DNA of 64,000 bases from Hanstruepera neustonica. Its GTDB lineage: Bacteria > Bacteroidota > Bacteroidia > Flavobacteriales > Flavobacteriaceae. Each line of letters begins with the position of its first letter. Position 1 is the stretch's first letter. The notes below the pieces were generated by a model that saw only the letters and a program-made list of their open reading frames with translations, ran no database searches and was not told where the DNA came from. The stretch covers positions 784,344 to 848,343 of the forward strand of contig NZ_POWF01000001.1 in assembly GCF_002895005.1 (NCBI RefSeq). Reading direction: 5' to 3'. Shown here piece after piece: positions 17,299-25,929 of this stretch. The position numbers and the translations under genes were made by a program.

Positions 17299-19080
17299 AT
17301 GAATACGGATATTGAAAATTTATTTAAGGATAAGGTCATAGGGCATCCTGCTGGATTGTTTGTGTTATTTTTTACGGAAATGTGGGAGCGTTTTTCGTTC
17401 TATGGGATGCGGATATTATTGGTTTTATTCTTGACGGCTCCAATTTTAAGTGACAACCCAGGTTGGGAATGGCCCAGAGAACATGCATTAGCCCTAATTG
17501 GAACCTATGCCTCGTTGTTATATTTAACACCAATTATAGGAGGATGGATAGCCGATAAAATTACGGGTTATCGCATAGCAGTTGTTATAGGCTGTGTAAT
17601 CATGACTTTAGGACATGCTTCCATGGCTTTAGAAACAACCATGTCCTTTTATTTAGGGTTGGCTTTGTTGGTTATTGGAACAGGATTTTTCAAGCCTAAC
17701 ATCACTTCTATCATTTCAACTATGTATAAGGGTAAAGAATCTAAAAAAGATGGTGCCTATACCATTTTCTACATGGGTGTAAATGCTGGAGCGTTTTTCG
17801 GTATGATGCTTTGTGGTTATTTAGCTGAAAATTTTGGATGGTCTTATGGATTTGGATTGGCAGGAATTTTTATGTTATTAGGTATGCTGCAATTCTGGTT
17901 AGCTGGTAGTCTATTTGGAAGTATTGGAGCGAAACCAACAAAAGTTCATGAAGTAGAGTTGCCACAGAATATTAATGAAGAGGCTCCTAAAGAACATGAT
18001 GCAGAATCTGATGAAAAGTTAAATCCCTTTACCATGTTCGATAAGGTTCTTATTGTACTTTCTTCAATAGGAGGGTTGTTATACTTGTTCAACGATCCCA
18101 TGGAAAAAATAGGCAATATCAATATGTTGCCATTTGAATTGGGTGGCTTAAGTGGTTCCAATGTAGTTGTTTTAGCAGCATTAGTGTTGTTTTTAGTGTT
18201 ATTGGTTACGCGTATTGCCAGATATATTCCTGTTGTGAGAGATCGTATTATTGCGGTTTCTATTTTTGGTGTGTTTACGGTGTTTTTCTTTGCGTTTTTC
18301 GAGCAATCTCTTGGTTCAATGACATTATTTGCTCGCGATTATACCGATCGAATGTTGGTTGGAAATTCAGCTATGGTATTTAAGGTTATTGATGCCTTAT
18401 TAACGACCGTTCCATTGATTATCATTACCTGGGTACTTATTTTATTGGCTAAAAAGACATTTTCAAGAATTGGTTTATCAAATATTATTTTGGCAATAGC
18501 ATTTATTGGTTTGTGGATTTTGGTACTTTATAGACTGAATGATAAGTTTTCACAAGAAGGAAATGAGGTAGAAGCTACCTGGTTCGGAATCTTGAATTCT
18601 TTCTTTATTATCACGCTGGCACCACTCTTCTCAAGATGGTGGGAAAGTAAGTATAACCCAAGTGCTGCCATGAAATATGGGATTGGTTTAATTCTTTTGG
18701 GATTAGGTTTTGCCTTTTTATCTTATGGAGCCGGCGAAATACCTTCAGGTGCTAAAACGGCTTCTGTAAGTATGGTGTTTTTAATTATGGCTTATTTATT
18801 CCATACTATGGGGGAATTATGTATTTCGCCTGTAGGGTTATCGTATTTAAGTAAATTAGTTCCCGCCCGAATGATAGGGTTTATGTTTGGTATTTGGTAT
18901 CTGGCCATTGCTGTTGGTCAAAAAGCTGCTGGTACCATGGGAGGTATGATTGATAAGATTTCGGAAGAGTATTCCATGAGTACCTTCTTTTTAATATTTA
19001 CATTGGTACCAATTGGAGCTGGTTTTGTAGCCATTGTATTAAATCCATTATTAAAACGTTTAATGCACGGTGTTCGTTAA
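17299..19080 (+). CDS. POT/PTR-family peptide transporter (MFS), second copy
   Basis: A 593-residue paralogue of the preceding transporter, with EMWERFSFYGMR, GGWIADKITG, FFKPNITSII and YTIFYMGVNAGAFFG in the expected order. It is longer mainly because of an extra hydrophilic stretch rich in Glu and Asp at about residues 215-245, between helices 6 and 7. The two copies differ enough that the duplication is not recent. The pair probably widens peptide uptake. A hairpin terminator lies 25 bp after the stop codon. Confidence 0.93.
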   Translation: MNTDIENLFKDKVIGHPAGLFVLFFTEMWERFSFYGMRILLVLFLTAPILSDNPGWEWPREHALALIGTYASLLYLTPIIGGWIADKITGYRIAVVIGCVIMTLGHASMALETTMSFYLGLALLVIGTGFFKPNITSIISTMYKGKESKKDGAYTIFYMGVNAGAFFGMMLCGYLAENFGWSYGFGLAGIFMLLGMLQFWLAGSLFGSIGAKPTKVHEVELPQNINEEAPKEHDAESDEKLNPFTMFDKVLIVLSSIGGLLYLFNDPMEKIGNINMLPFELGGLSGSNVVVLAALVLFLVLLVTRIARYIPVVRDRIIAVSIFGVFTVFFFAFFEQSLGSMTLFARDYTDRMLVGNSAMVFKVIDALLTTVPLIIITWVLILLAKKTFSRIGLSNIILAIAFIGLWILVLYRLNDKFSQEGNEVEATWFGILNSFFIITLAPLFSRWWESKYNPSAAMKYGIGLILLGLGFAFLSYGAGEIPSGAKTASVSMVFLIMAYLFHTMGELCISPVGLSYLSKLVPARMIGFMFGIWYLAIAVGQKAAGTMGGMIDKISEEYSMSTFFLIFTLVPIGAGFVAIVLNPLLKRLMHGVR

Positions 19081-19105
19081 TCGAAAAAATCGTTAAAATA
19101 TCCTC

Positions 19106-19133
19106 AAAACACGTCATTCTTGACGTGTTTTTT
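19106..19133 (+). terminator. Terminator after the peptide transporter pair
   Basis: AAAACACGTCA (19106-19116) pairs perfectly with TGACGTGTTTT (19121-19131) around a 4-nt loop, followed by more T's. Confidence 0.9.
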
Positions 19134-19195
19134 ATATTTTAGGAACGGTTTTTGAAAGTTTCCTTTCTAAATCCGACAATTAATAAAACAGAAAC

Positions 19196-19741
19196 ATGAA
19201 AAGAGTATTCCTATTAGCAACCGTATTGTTTTTTGCAGTTCAGGTTCATGCACAAGAAATAAATTGGGTGTCTTTGGAAGAGGCTGTTGCCCTTCAAAAA
19301 AAGAACCCTAAAAAAATAATGATGGATGTTTATACCAACTGGTGTGGTCCCTGTAAAATGTTAGATAAAAACACCTTCCATAATAAAGATGTGGTGGATT
19401 ATGTCAACAAAAACTATTATGCAGTCAAGTTTAATGCCGAAGGTGATGAAACCATCACGTTCAACGGACAAACGTTTAACAATCCACAATACGATCCAGC
19501 TAAGGCCAATAGACGAAACAGTGTTCACGAATTGGCAAGGCATTTTAGCATAAGATCTTATCCTACTATTGTGTTTTTAGGAGAATCAGCAGAGTATTTA
19601 ACTCCAGTAATTGGCTACAAGACACCAAGACAACTGGAATTATATTTAAAGTTGTTTAAAAATGACGACCATAAGGACTTTAAATCTCAAGATGATTTTA
19701 CAGCCTACTATAATGCCTTTAAACCTGAATTTTCTGAATAG
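19196..19741 (+). CDS. Periplasmic thioredoxin-like protein
   Basis: A 181-residue protein with a signal peptide (cut near VHAQ, about residue 20) and a thioredoxin fold carrying the active site WCGPC near residue 50 in VYTNWCGPCKMLDKNTF. A later cis-proline region reads RSYPTIVFLG. It resembles the thioredoxin_7/DUF255-like thiol proteins common in Bacteroidota and should reduce or oxidise disulfides in exported proteins; partners are unknown. Its own terminator hairpin lies inside the 3' coding end of the convergent comEC gene. Confidence 0.9.
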   Translation: MKRVFLLATVLFFAVQVHAQEINWVSLEEAVALQKKNPKKIMMDVYTNWCGPCKMLDKNTFHNKDVVDYVNKNYYAVKFNAEGDETITFNGQTFNNPQYDPAKANRRNSVHELARHFSIRSYPTIVFLGESAEYLTPVIGYKTPRQLELYLKLFKNDDHKDFKSQDDFTAYYNAFKPEFSE

Positions 19742-19748
19742 GAAAATA

Positions 19749-21788
19749 TCACTTAACAATATAAGCTCCCTTTTCACCGGTATAGTGAAAAGGGAGTTTT
19801 CTTTTTTTACAGGTTTGTTCCCATCGATTGATATAGGATTTGTAGTTGCTACCATCGGCAATGATACAAATAGGATTTAGACTATCGATTAATCGTGTTA
19901 GATTAATTTTTGGAGAGTTTCTCAATAGGATATAGTCAGGATTAAAACGTAAGTTTTGATAAATACCTAGACTGTCAATAATCAATAGCTTTTTGTTTTT
20001 AAATTGATAGACGTTTTTTAAGGTATCATATTCCGTTTTTTGAATGAAGTTGCCAACTTCATAGTTGGCGATAATCGGGTTATTCTTTAAAATAGTGCTA
20101 TCTAAATTATGGCAAATATTCAAATGGTTTCCATTTTTGATACCTACAAGGCTAAATCTGCTTTTATGAAAAACAACCATTTCATCATGTGACTCCACTT
20201 GCCATTTGTTATAAGTTAATAGTATTTGAAAGATCAAAATAGAGATTAGTACAGCAGATAAATTTTTATAGTGTTTCGATTTAAAATAGTTAATGATAGT
20301 TAAAATCATAACATACAACCCGATAGCCAAAAACCAATTCATGGGAATATCTTTAAACAAAAAAGCTTCTTGGTGGGCAACCCACTTAAAAAGAGAATTC
20401 ATGGCATGAATGATAAAACCGTAAATATCGAATAGGATGTTTTGGGGTGTGTTCAATACAGCTAAAAGGATGATAAAGAAACCAAAACCTAGAATAAATC
20501 CCAAAATAGGAATGATTAAGACATTTGAAATAAAGAACAAACTTGGAAATTGATGAAAGTAAAATAGACTTAACGGAAGAATACCAATTTGAGCTGCAAA
20601 CGATACAGCAAGTAACTCCCAAATTTTGTTGGGCACTTTATAGTTAAATCGTAACAAAGGCTTCAGCATCGGGTAAATTATCACAATACCTATTACTGCT
20701 AAATAACTCAATTGAAAACCAACCTCAAACAAGAAAAATGGATTAATAAGTAGTAACAAAAAAGCTGAAATGGCCAGTGTGTTCATAGTATTGTGAGGCC
20801 GTTTTAGGTTCATGCCAAATGCAAATACACTGAACATAGTTGTGGCTCTTAAGATAGAAGGAGATAATCCAGCAATTAACGCAAAGCTCCACAAGAGTAT
20901 TAAAATGAATGTCGTCTTGAAGGCTAAACCATATTTGAACCTTCTTAAAAAACCAAATAAATAATTTAGCATTATTAAGATAATGCCAATATGTAAACCG
21001 GAAATAGCTAAAATATGAATGGCTCCAGCATTGGCGTAATCTTCATAAAGGTTTTTGCTAATATCTTGTCGGTAGCCCAGCAACAGCGCTTTAATTACTG
21101 CTAGTTCTTCGGGCCTAAAGTTGTAATTTTCTAATTTGGTAATTATGGACTGCCTGATAGTATTTGCAAAACCAAGAACACTGGGGTTAGTAGTTTTTAG
21201 AACTGTTAAGCTATTATGATCACTATTAATCTGTGCATGGATGTTTTTGTTTTCCAAATAAGCTTTATAATTAAATTGAAAAGGATTTAAAGGCGGTTTT
21301 AAGGCTTGTAATTTTGAGCTTATTAAAATTTGATGGTCAACTGGTAATTTTGAATTCGTCAAATCTTTTGAAATATTGAGTTGTACTTTACCATGGACTA
21401 AACCAGAATCTATTTGAATGATATTTGCAATGTACCGGTCGTGATAGGTTGTTGGTTTTAGCTGTTCTCTAATGCTTAAAATTATTTGAGAATCATTTGG
21501 GTTCTCATAATCATAGAAATGATTATAGTGTTTTTTTTGATTTTGTTGATTGTGAAAGTTTACGATCAATATACCTATTGAAATAGTAGTGAGTAGAGCA
21601 AACAAACCAAACCATACAGTCTTTTTGAATTTGTTTTTGGAAATAATATAATTAACTAAAGTAGCCAAGAGTAGGACACATGAAGTCACCATCGTTTCAG
21701 AAAACGTAAAACTTGTTTTCGAACCAATAATAATGCCTACGATGAGGCAGAGTGTCAGTTTTACTATAGGGAAATCAAGTAACTTCAT
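19749..21788 (-). CDS. comEC: ComEC/Rec2-family DNA-uptake channel protein
   Basis: A 679-residue inner-membrane protein. It has an N-terminal DUF4131-like region (helices plus an OB-like part, about residues 1-210). The Competence channel domain follows (about 225-500), with GAIHILAISGLHIGIILIML split near residue 260 and several helices after it. The C-terminal part (about 545-679) is in the position of the metallo-beta-lactamase-like nuclease domain but lacks an HxHxDH motif; it retains IIADGSNYKSYI. Known ComEC proteins move single-stranded DNA into the cytoplasm during transformation. Lack of the nuclease residues suggests strand degradation is done elsewhere. Confidence 0.9.
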   Translation of the reverse strand: MKLLDFPIVKLTLCLIVGIIIGSKTSFTFSETMVTSCVLLLATLVNYIISKNKFKKTVWFGLFALLTTISIGILIVNFHNQQNQKKHYNHFYDYENPNDSQIILSIREQLKPTTYHDRYIANIIQIDSGLVHGKVQLNISKDLTNSKLPVDHQILISSKLQALKPPLNPFQFNYKAYLENKNIHAQINSDHNSLTVLKTTNPSVLGFANTIRQSIITKLENYNFRPEELAVIKALLLGYRQDISKNLYEDYANAGAIHILAISGLHIGIILIMLNYLFGFLRRFKYGLAFKTTFILILLWSFALIAGLSPSILRATTMFSVFAFGMNLKRPHNTMNTLAISAFLLLLINPFFLFEVGFQLSYLAVIGIVIIYPMLKPLLRFNYKVPNKIWELLAVSFAAQIGILPLSLFYFHQFPSLFFISNVLIIPILGFILGFGFFIILLAVLNTPQNILFDIYGFIIHAMNSLFKWVAHQEAFLFKDIPMNWFLAIGLYVMILTIINYFKSKHYKNLSAVLISILIFQILLTYNKWQVESHDEMVVFHKSRFSLVGIKNGNHLNICHNLDSTILKNNPIIANYEVGNFIQKTEYDTLKNVYQFKNKKLLIIDSLGIYQNLRFNPDYILLRNSPKINLTRLIDSLNPICIIADGSNYKSYINRWEQTCKKRKLPFHYTGEKGAYIVK
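19766..19807 (+). terminator. Terminator of the thioredoxin-like gene inside comEC coding sequence
   Basis: CTCCCTTTTCAC (19766-19777) pairs perfectly with GTGAAAAGGGAG (19785-19796), followed by a T-rich tail. The whole hairpin lies in the last codons of the convergent comEC gene (about LPFHYTGEKGAY), which ends at 19749. Confidence 0.85.
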
Positions 21789-21810
21789 AACAGGAAGTTA
21801 CAAAAAATTC

Positions 21811-22329
21811 TTACAAAATGCGCCTAGCTTGTACAAAGGCAAAATACCAATACTTTTCCGATAAAAGAGATGTTATCACACCTTTACTGGTTGTAGAATG
21901 TATAAAAGCCACATAGCCGGGTCTGGCTTCCGTAACAATGCCAACGTGATTGACATTGCGACTATTTTTTTTGGTTGCAAAAAACAGTAAGTCACCTTTT
22001 TGAACTTCTTTTACATCCACCCAGTCACCTGTAACTGCAAGCTGTGATGTCGTTCTTGGTAATGCAATAGCCTCCTTTTGATATGCAGTGGTTACCAATC
22101 CAGAACAATCCATGCCCTTTTTAGTCGTGCCACCATATTTGTATTTAACACCTTCAAAAGTTTCGGCATAGTCTACAATAGCATTTACTTTATTATTGTA
22201 ATCCGAACTCCTGCCTTCATAGGTTGAAACCGTTTGATGCGATTTTCTGGTGGAAGATTTAGCCGTCTTTTTCGATTTGCAAGACGAAAGAACCAATAAG
22301 CAACAAAGTATCAGGGCTATTTTTTGCAT
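21811..22329 (-). CDS. NlpC/P60 (C40) peptidase lipoprotein
   Basis: I chose the ATG whose translation begins MQKIALILCCLLVLSSC, a lipoprotein signal with Cys17. The frame also runs 24 residues further upstream, but that would bury the signal. The mature protein has an NlpC/P60 domain with catalytic Cys75 in MDCSGLV, His near 128 in NHVGIV, and a third polar residue in AFIHSTT. Such enzymes cut peptide stems of peptidoglycan, usually between D-Glu and the diamino acid. It lies 22 bp upstream of comEC on the same strand and may be co-transcribed with it. The 519-bp gene encodes about 172 residues. Confidence 0.88.
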   Translation of the reverse strand: MQKIALILCCLLVLSSCKSKKTAKSSTRKSHQTVSTYEGRSSDYNNKVNAIVDYAETFEGVKYKYGGTTKKGMDCSGLVTTAYQKEAIALPRTTSQLAVTGDWVDVKEVQKGDLLFFATKKNSRNVNHVGIVTEARPGYVAFIHSTTSKGVITSLLSEKYWYFAFVQARRIL

Positions 22330-22437
22330 GCATCGAAAATAAACAATTTTGTTATTAAAAAAATAATAACCTTTGAAAAACTTGATTTGTCTTACATACA
22401 AAATCTCTTATTTTTAACACTCAATTTAAAATAATCT

Positions 22438-23607
22438 ATGAATGTAGTTGATTTGTTTTCTGGATGTGGTGGATTGGCATTAGGCTTTAAATGGGCTGGT
22501 TGTAACACGCTTTTGGCCAGTGATGTGGATGAAAATTGTGAAAAAACGTATACACATAATTTTCCCAATGTACCGTTTTTAAAAGGTGATTTACGAACTA
22601 TTACAACCAAACAGATAAAAAATCAAATAAGTGACTCTGTTGATATGGTTATTGGTGGGCCACCATGTCAAGGTTTTTCGTTAGCCAATAAAAATAGAAA
22701 CAAAGTCAAGGATGACCCAAGAAATGAATTGTTCTATGAGTTTGTAAGAGTTGTTACCGATTTGCAGCCCAAAGCCTTTGTAATGGAAAATGTGCGAGGA
22801 CTACTGTCCATGCAAAAAGGGAAGGTCATTCAGTTAATGAAGGAAGAATTTGAAAATGCTGGTTTGGGTTACCAAGTTGATTTCAAAGTACTGTTGGCTT
22901 CTGATTATGGTGTTCCCCAAAACAGACAACGGGTCATCATGATGGGAATTAGAAAAGATTTAGATGTAAAGCCGGAATTTCCAACAAAAACCTACGCAAA
23001 ACCTATTACCGTATGGGAAGCTATTTCAGACTTGCCTCAAATACAAGCTTCTGAAGGCGAGGAAAAAATGAGCTATGAAAGTGAGCCTCAAAACACCTAT
23101 CAAGAGCTCATGAGGAAATCATCGGCATCCGTTTTCAATCATGTGGCCATGCGTCATACCAAGCGTTTAATAGAACGCTTTAAAGTTATTAAGGCTGGAC
23201 AATCATTAGCACATGTGCCACAACAACACGCGGCCGTGAAACGTGGTAAGCCAACCGAAAAATCAAAAATTGTCTTCTCTCAAAACAATCAACGGTTACA
23301 TGCTGATAAGCCAGCTCCAACCATAGCGGCGTCGTTTCAAAGTAATTTTATTCACCCGTATCTAAATCGAAATTTTACGGCTAGGGAAGGTGCGCGAATG
23401 CAATCATTTCCAGATGATTTTGTTTTTCAGGGCATGCGAACCAAAATGAGCTGGGAAAAGGGTTTGAGTCAATATCAACAAATAGGCAATGCCGTTCCGC
23501 CACTGATGGGTTATGCCATTGCGAGTAAAATAATGGATCTTTTGAATGGGTCAGAAACAATTTTAGAAAAACAGCAACTTTTTAAGCAGGCTGAAGCTAT
23601 TGGCTGA
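22438..23607 (+). CDS. Solitary C5 DNA cytosine methyltransferase
   Basis: A 389-residue C5-cytosine methyltransferase with all main motifs in order: I (DLFSGCGGLALGF, residues 5-17), IV (GGPPCQGFS, catalytic Cys77), VI (MENVRGL), VIII (QNRQRV), IX (REGARMQSFPDDF) and X (QIGNAVPP). The target-recognition region between VIII and IX is about 110-130 residues, so a single specificity is expected. The target sequence cannot be read. No restriction endonuclease, Vsr nuclease or mobile gene is adjacent; neighbours are core envelope genes. It may be a regulatory or orphan methylase. Its last 11 bp overlap the convergent lpxB. Confidence 0.94.
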   Translation: MNVVDLFSGCGGLALGFKWAGCNTLLASDVDENCEKTYTHNFPNVPFLKGDLRTITTKQIKNQISDSVDMVIGGPPCQGFSLANKNRNKVKDDPRNELFYEFVRVVTDLQPKAFVMENVRGLLSMQKGKVIQLMKEEFENAGLGYQVDFKVLLASDYGVPQNRQRVIMMGIRKDLDVKPEFPTKTYAKPITVWEAISDLPQIQASEGEEKMSYESEPQNTYQELMRKSSASVFNHVAMRHTKRLIERFKVIKAGQSLAHVPQQHAAVKRGKPTEKSKIVFSQNNQRLHADKPAPTIAASFQSNFIHPYLNRNFTAREGARMQSFPDDFVFQGMRTKMSWEKGLSQYQQIGNAVPPLMGYAIASKIMDLLNGSETILEKQQLFKQAEAIG

Positions 23608-24715
23608 TAGACTCATAAATGAGTTTGGCTGTTTTGGCACTGGCTCCCTTGCCACCCAGTTTTTTCTCCAGTTCATAGTACGACATAAAAAACTTGGTGC
23701 GTTCATAACTATCTAATATGCGATCTAGTTCTGCTTTTAAACGCTTTGAATTGAAGTCATCTTGTATCAATTCCGTTACGACTTCCTGATCCATAATCAA
23801 ATTGACTAAAGAAATATATTTTATGTGTTTTACAAGGCGTTTGCCAATTTGATAGGACAACCAACTACCTTTATAGCATACTACTTCTGGCACTTTGAAA
23901 AGCGCAGTTTCTAATGTTGCTGTACCTGATGTTACCAATGCGGCTGAAGACACACTCAATAAATCATAAGTTCTGTTTGAAACAAAATGAACATTGGCAT
24001 TCTTGATGAACTGCTGGTAAAAACTGTAATCCTGACTTGGTGCACCAGCAATCACAAATTGGTAATTAGGGTAATTATTGACCACACTCAACATGACAGA
24101 AAGCATTTTTTTAATTTCTTGCTTTCGGCTTCCTGGAAGTAAGGCGATTATAGGTTTTTCGTTTAGTTCATAATCTGCTCTAAATGTATATTCATCCACT
24201 TGGGTTCTATTGGCTATGGCATCAATTAGTGGGTGACCTACAAATTCAACAGGATAGTTGTGTTTGTTTTCGTAAAAATCTTTTTCAAATGGCAGAATAA
24301 CGTACATGTTGTCAACATCTCGTTTTATGTCCTTAATCCGGTTTTCCTTCCAGGCCCAAATTTGTGGCGAGATATAATAATGGGTTTTAAAACCTTTTTG
24401 TTTTGCCCATTTGGCAATCCGAAGATTGAAACCCGGGTAATCAATGAATATGATTACATCAGGATTGTACTCCTCAATATCCTTTTTGCAAAACGCTAAA
24501 TTTCGGGTGATGGTTCGAAGATTCATAATCACTTCAGCAAAACCCATAAACGCTAAATCCTTGTAATGCTTAATTAGATTGTTGGAAACCTCCTGCATTA
24601 AATCGCCACCCCAAAATCTAAATTCAGCATTTACATCTTCTTTGAGTAAAGCCTTCATTAAGTTGGAACCATGTAAATCACCTGACGCTTCTCCAGCAAT
24701 AATGTAGTATTTCAT
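23597..24715 (-). CDS. lpxB: Lipid-A-disaccharide synthase
   Basis: A 372-residue GT-B glycosyltransferase that joins UDP-2,3-diacylglucosamine and lipid X in lipid A synthesis at the inner membrane. The N-terminal YIIAGEASGDLHGSNLM is the family signature. Other conserved parts are FIDYPGFNLR near residue 90, LLPGSRKQEIKK near 193, and TSGTATLETAL near 260. The length is standard. It is the last gene of the minus-strand group surE - membrane protein - lpxB and overlaps the methyltransferase gene tail to tail. Confidence 0.96.
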   Translation of the reverse strand: MKYYIIAGEASGDLHGSNLMKALLKEDVNAEFRFWGGDLMQEVSNNLIKHYKDLAFMGFAEVIMNLRTITRNLAFCKKDIEEYNPDVIIFIDYPGFNLRIAKWAKQKGFKTHYYISPQIWAWKENRIKDIKRDVDNMYVILPFEKDFYENKHNYPVEFVGHPLIDAIANRTQVDEYTFRADYELNEKPIIALLPGSRKQEIKKMLSVMLSVVNNYPNYQFVIAGAPSQDYSFYQQFIKNANVHFVSNRTYDLLSVSSAALVTSGTATLETALFKVPEVVCYKGSWLSYQIGKRLVKHIKYISLVNLIMDQEVVTELIQDDFNSKRLKAELDRILDSYERTKFFMSYYELEKKLGGKGASAKTAKLIYESISQ

Positions 24716-24721
24716 CTATAA

Positions 24722-25006
24722 TTACATGAATTTAGTAACAAAGGTAAAAATAGCAACAATAACAGTTGCCAACAAAACACCCCTAGCACGATAATCTTGC
24801 TTTTTTTTAATAAAAACAAAAAAGGCCAATAAGTTTAAAATAGCACCTAAACTTATTAATTTACCAAGAAAACCTTCAGATGAGGCAGATTTCAACACAG
24901 AAATAAAACCTTCGCCATTACCCAATATTAAGGTGGCCAGATAAAGACCGATAACATTGGCAATGAGACCTACGAGTAACCCTTTAAATACTTCTTGCTT
25001 AATCAT
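24722..25006 (-). CDS. Small membrane protein between surE and lpxB
   Basis: A 94-residue protein with about three hydrophobic helices (residues 8-28, 48-66, 75-93). No catalytic motif is seen. It overlaps surE by 8 bp and ends 6 bp before lpxB, so it is co-translated with them. I recall a similar small protein in this place in other flavobacteria, but its function is unknown. The conserved position suggests a role tied to lipid A or the inner membrane. Confidence 0.75.
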   Translation of the reverse strand: MIKQEVFKGLLVGLIANVIGLYLATLILGNGEGFISVLKSASSEGFLGKLISLGAILNLLAFFVFIKKKQDYRARGVLLATVIVAIFTFVTKFM

Positions 25007-25775
25007 CGAAATTCCATGTGTTTAATTGTTGAATACAGTGATGAGCTGTTAAATCAAATTGAACTGGTACAACAGAAACATAACTATTTGTTAAAGCCCA
25101 TTCATCAGTATCTTCACCATGATCTAAATTAACAAATTTCCCCGTTAACCAATAATAATCTTTTCCTTGAGGGGTTTTTCGTTTATCAAATTCTTCTTCC
25201 CAGTTTGCACGTGCCTGACGACAAATTTTAATGCCTTTTATCATTGATTTTTTCAAGTTAGGTATGTTGACGTTTAAGACCACATCTTTAGGCATGCCGT
25301 TTTTTAATACGTTTTTAGCTATTTGCTTTACAAATGATTCCGAAGCTTCAAAATCAGCATTGTAATTATAATCCAATAACGAAAAGCCAATAGCAGGAAT
25401 GCCTTCAATTCCAGCCTCCAAAGCTGCACTCATGGTTCCAGAATAAATCACATTAATTGAAGAGTTAGACCCATGATTGATACCAGAGACACATAAATCA
25501 GGTCTTCTGTCCAGTATTTCATTGACTGCCAATTTAACACAATCAGCTGGTGTGCCAGAGCAGCTATATTCCGGTTGGTCACCAGAATCAATATGAACAC
25601 GTTCTAAATGCAATGTGGAATTGATGGTGATGGCATGACCCATGGCGCTTTGAGGGCTATCCGGTGCTACCACAACAACGTTACCTAATTCTTTCATAAC
25701 TTTAATCAATGTTCTAATTCCTGGAGCGGTAATGCCATCGTCGTTAGTGACTAGTATTAAAGGCTTTTTGGACAT
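24999..25775 (-). CDS. surE: 5'/3'-nucleotidase SurE
   Basis: A 258-residue metal-dependent phosphatase acting on nucleoside monophosphates. The signature ILVTNDDGITAPGIRTL at residues 7-23 holds the metal-binding Asp pair, and SGINHGSNSS near residue 98 and YSGTMSAALEG-type residues near 110 complete the active site. The length is typical. It heads the surE - small membrane protein - lpxB operon on the minus strand and diverges from the prc gene. Confidence 0.96.
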   Translation of the reverse strand: MSKKPLILVTNDDGITAPGIRTLIKVMKELGNVVVVAPDSPQSAMGHAITINSTLHLERVHIDSGDQPEYSCSGTPADCVKLAVNEILDRRPDLCVSGINHGSNSSINVIYSGTMSAALEAGIEGIPAIGFSLLDYNYNADFEASESFVKQIAKNVLKNGMPKDVVLNVNIPNLKKSMIKGIKICRQARANWEEEFDKRKTPQGKDYYWLTGKFVNLDHGEDTDEWALTNSYVSVVPVQFDLTAHHCIQQLNTWNFDD

Positions 25776-25929
25776 ATTTGTTTCTTAATAGTTGTTGTGC
25801 TAAAATACACAAATTCGAGTGCTTTCAGATATTATTTAGTGTTTAACAAAAAATTAGTACCATTTGATTATATTGGCATAGTTTTTTCTTTAATTTAGTG
25901 AAAAATATATGATGTTTATTTTAAGAATT

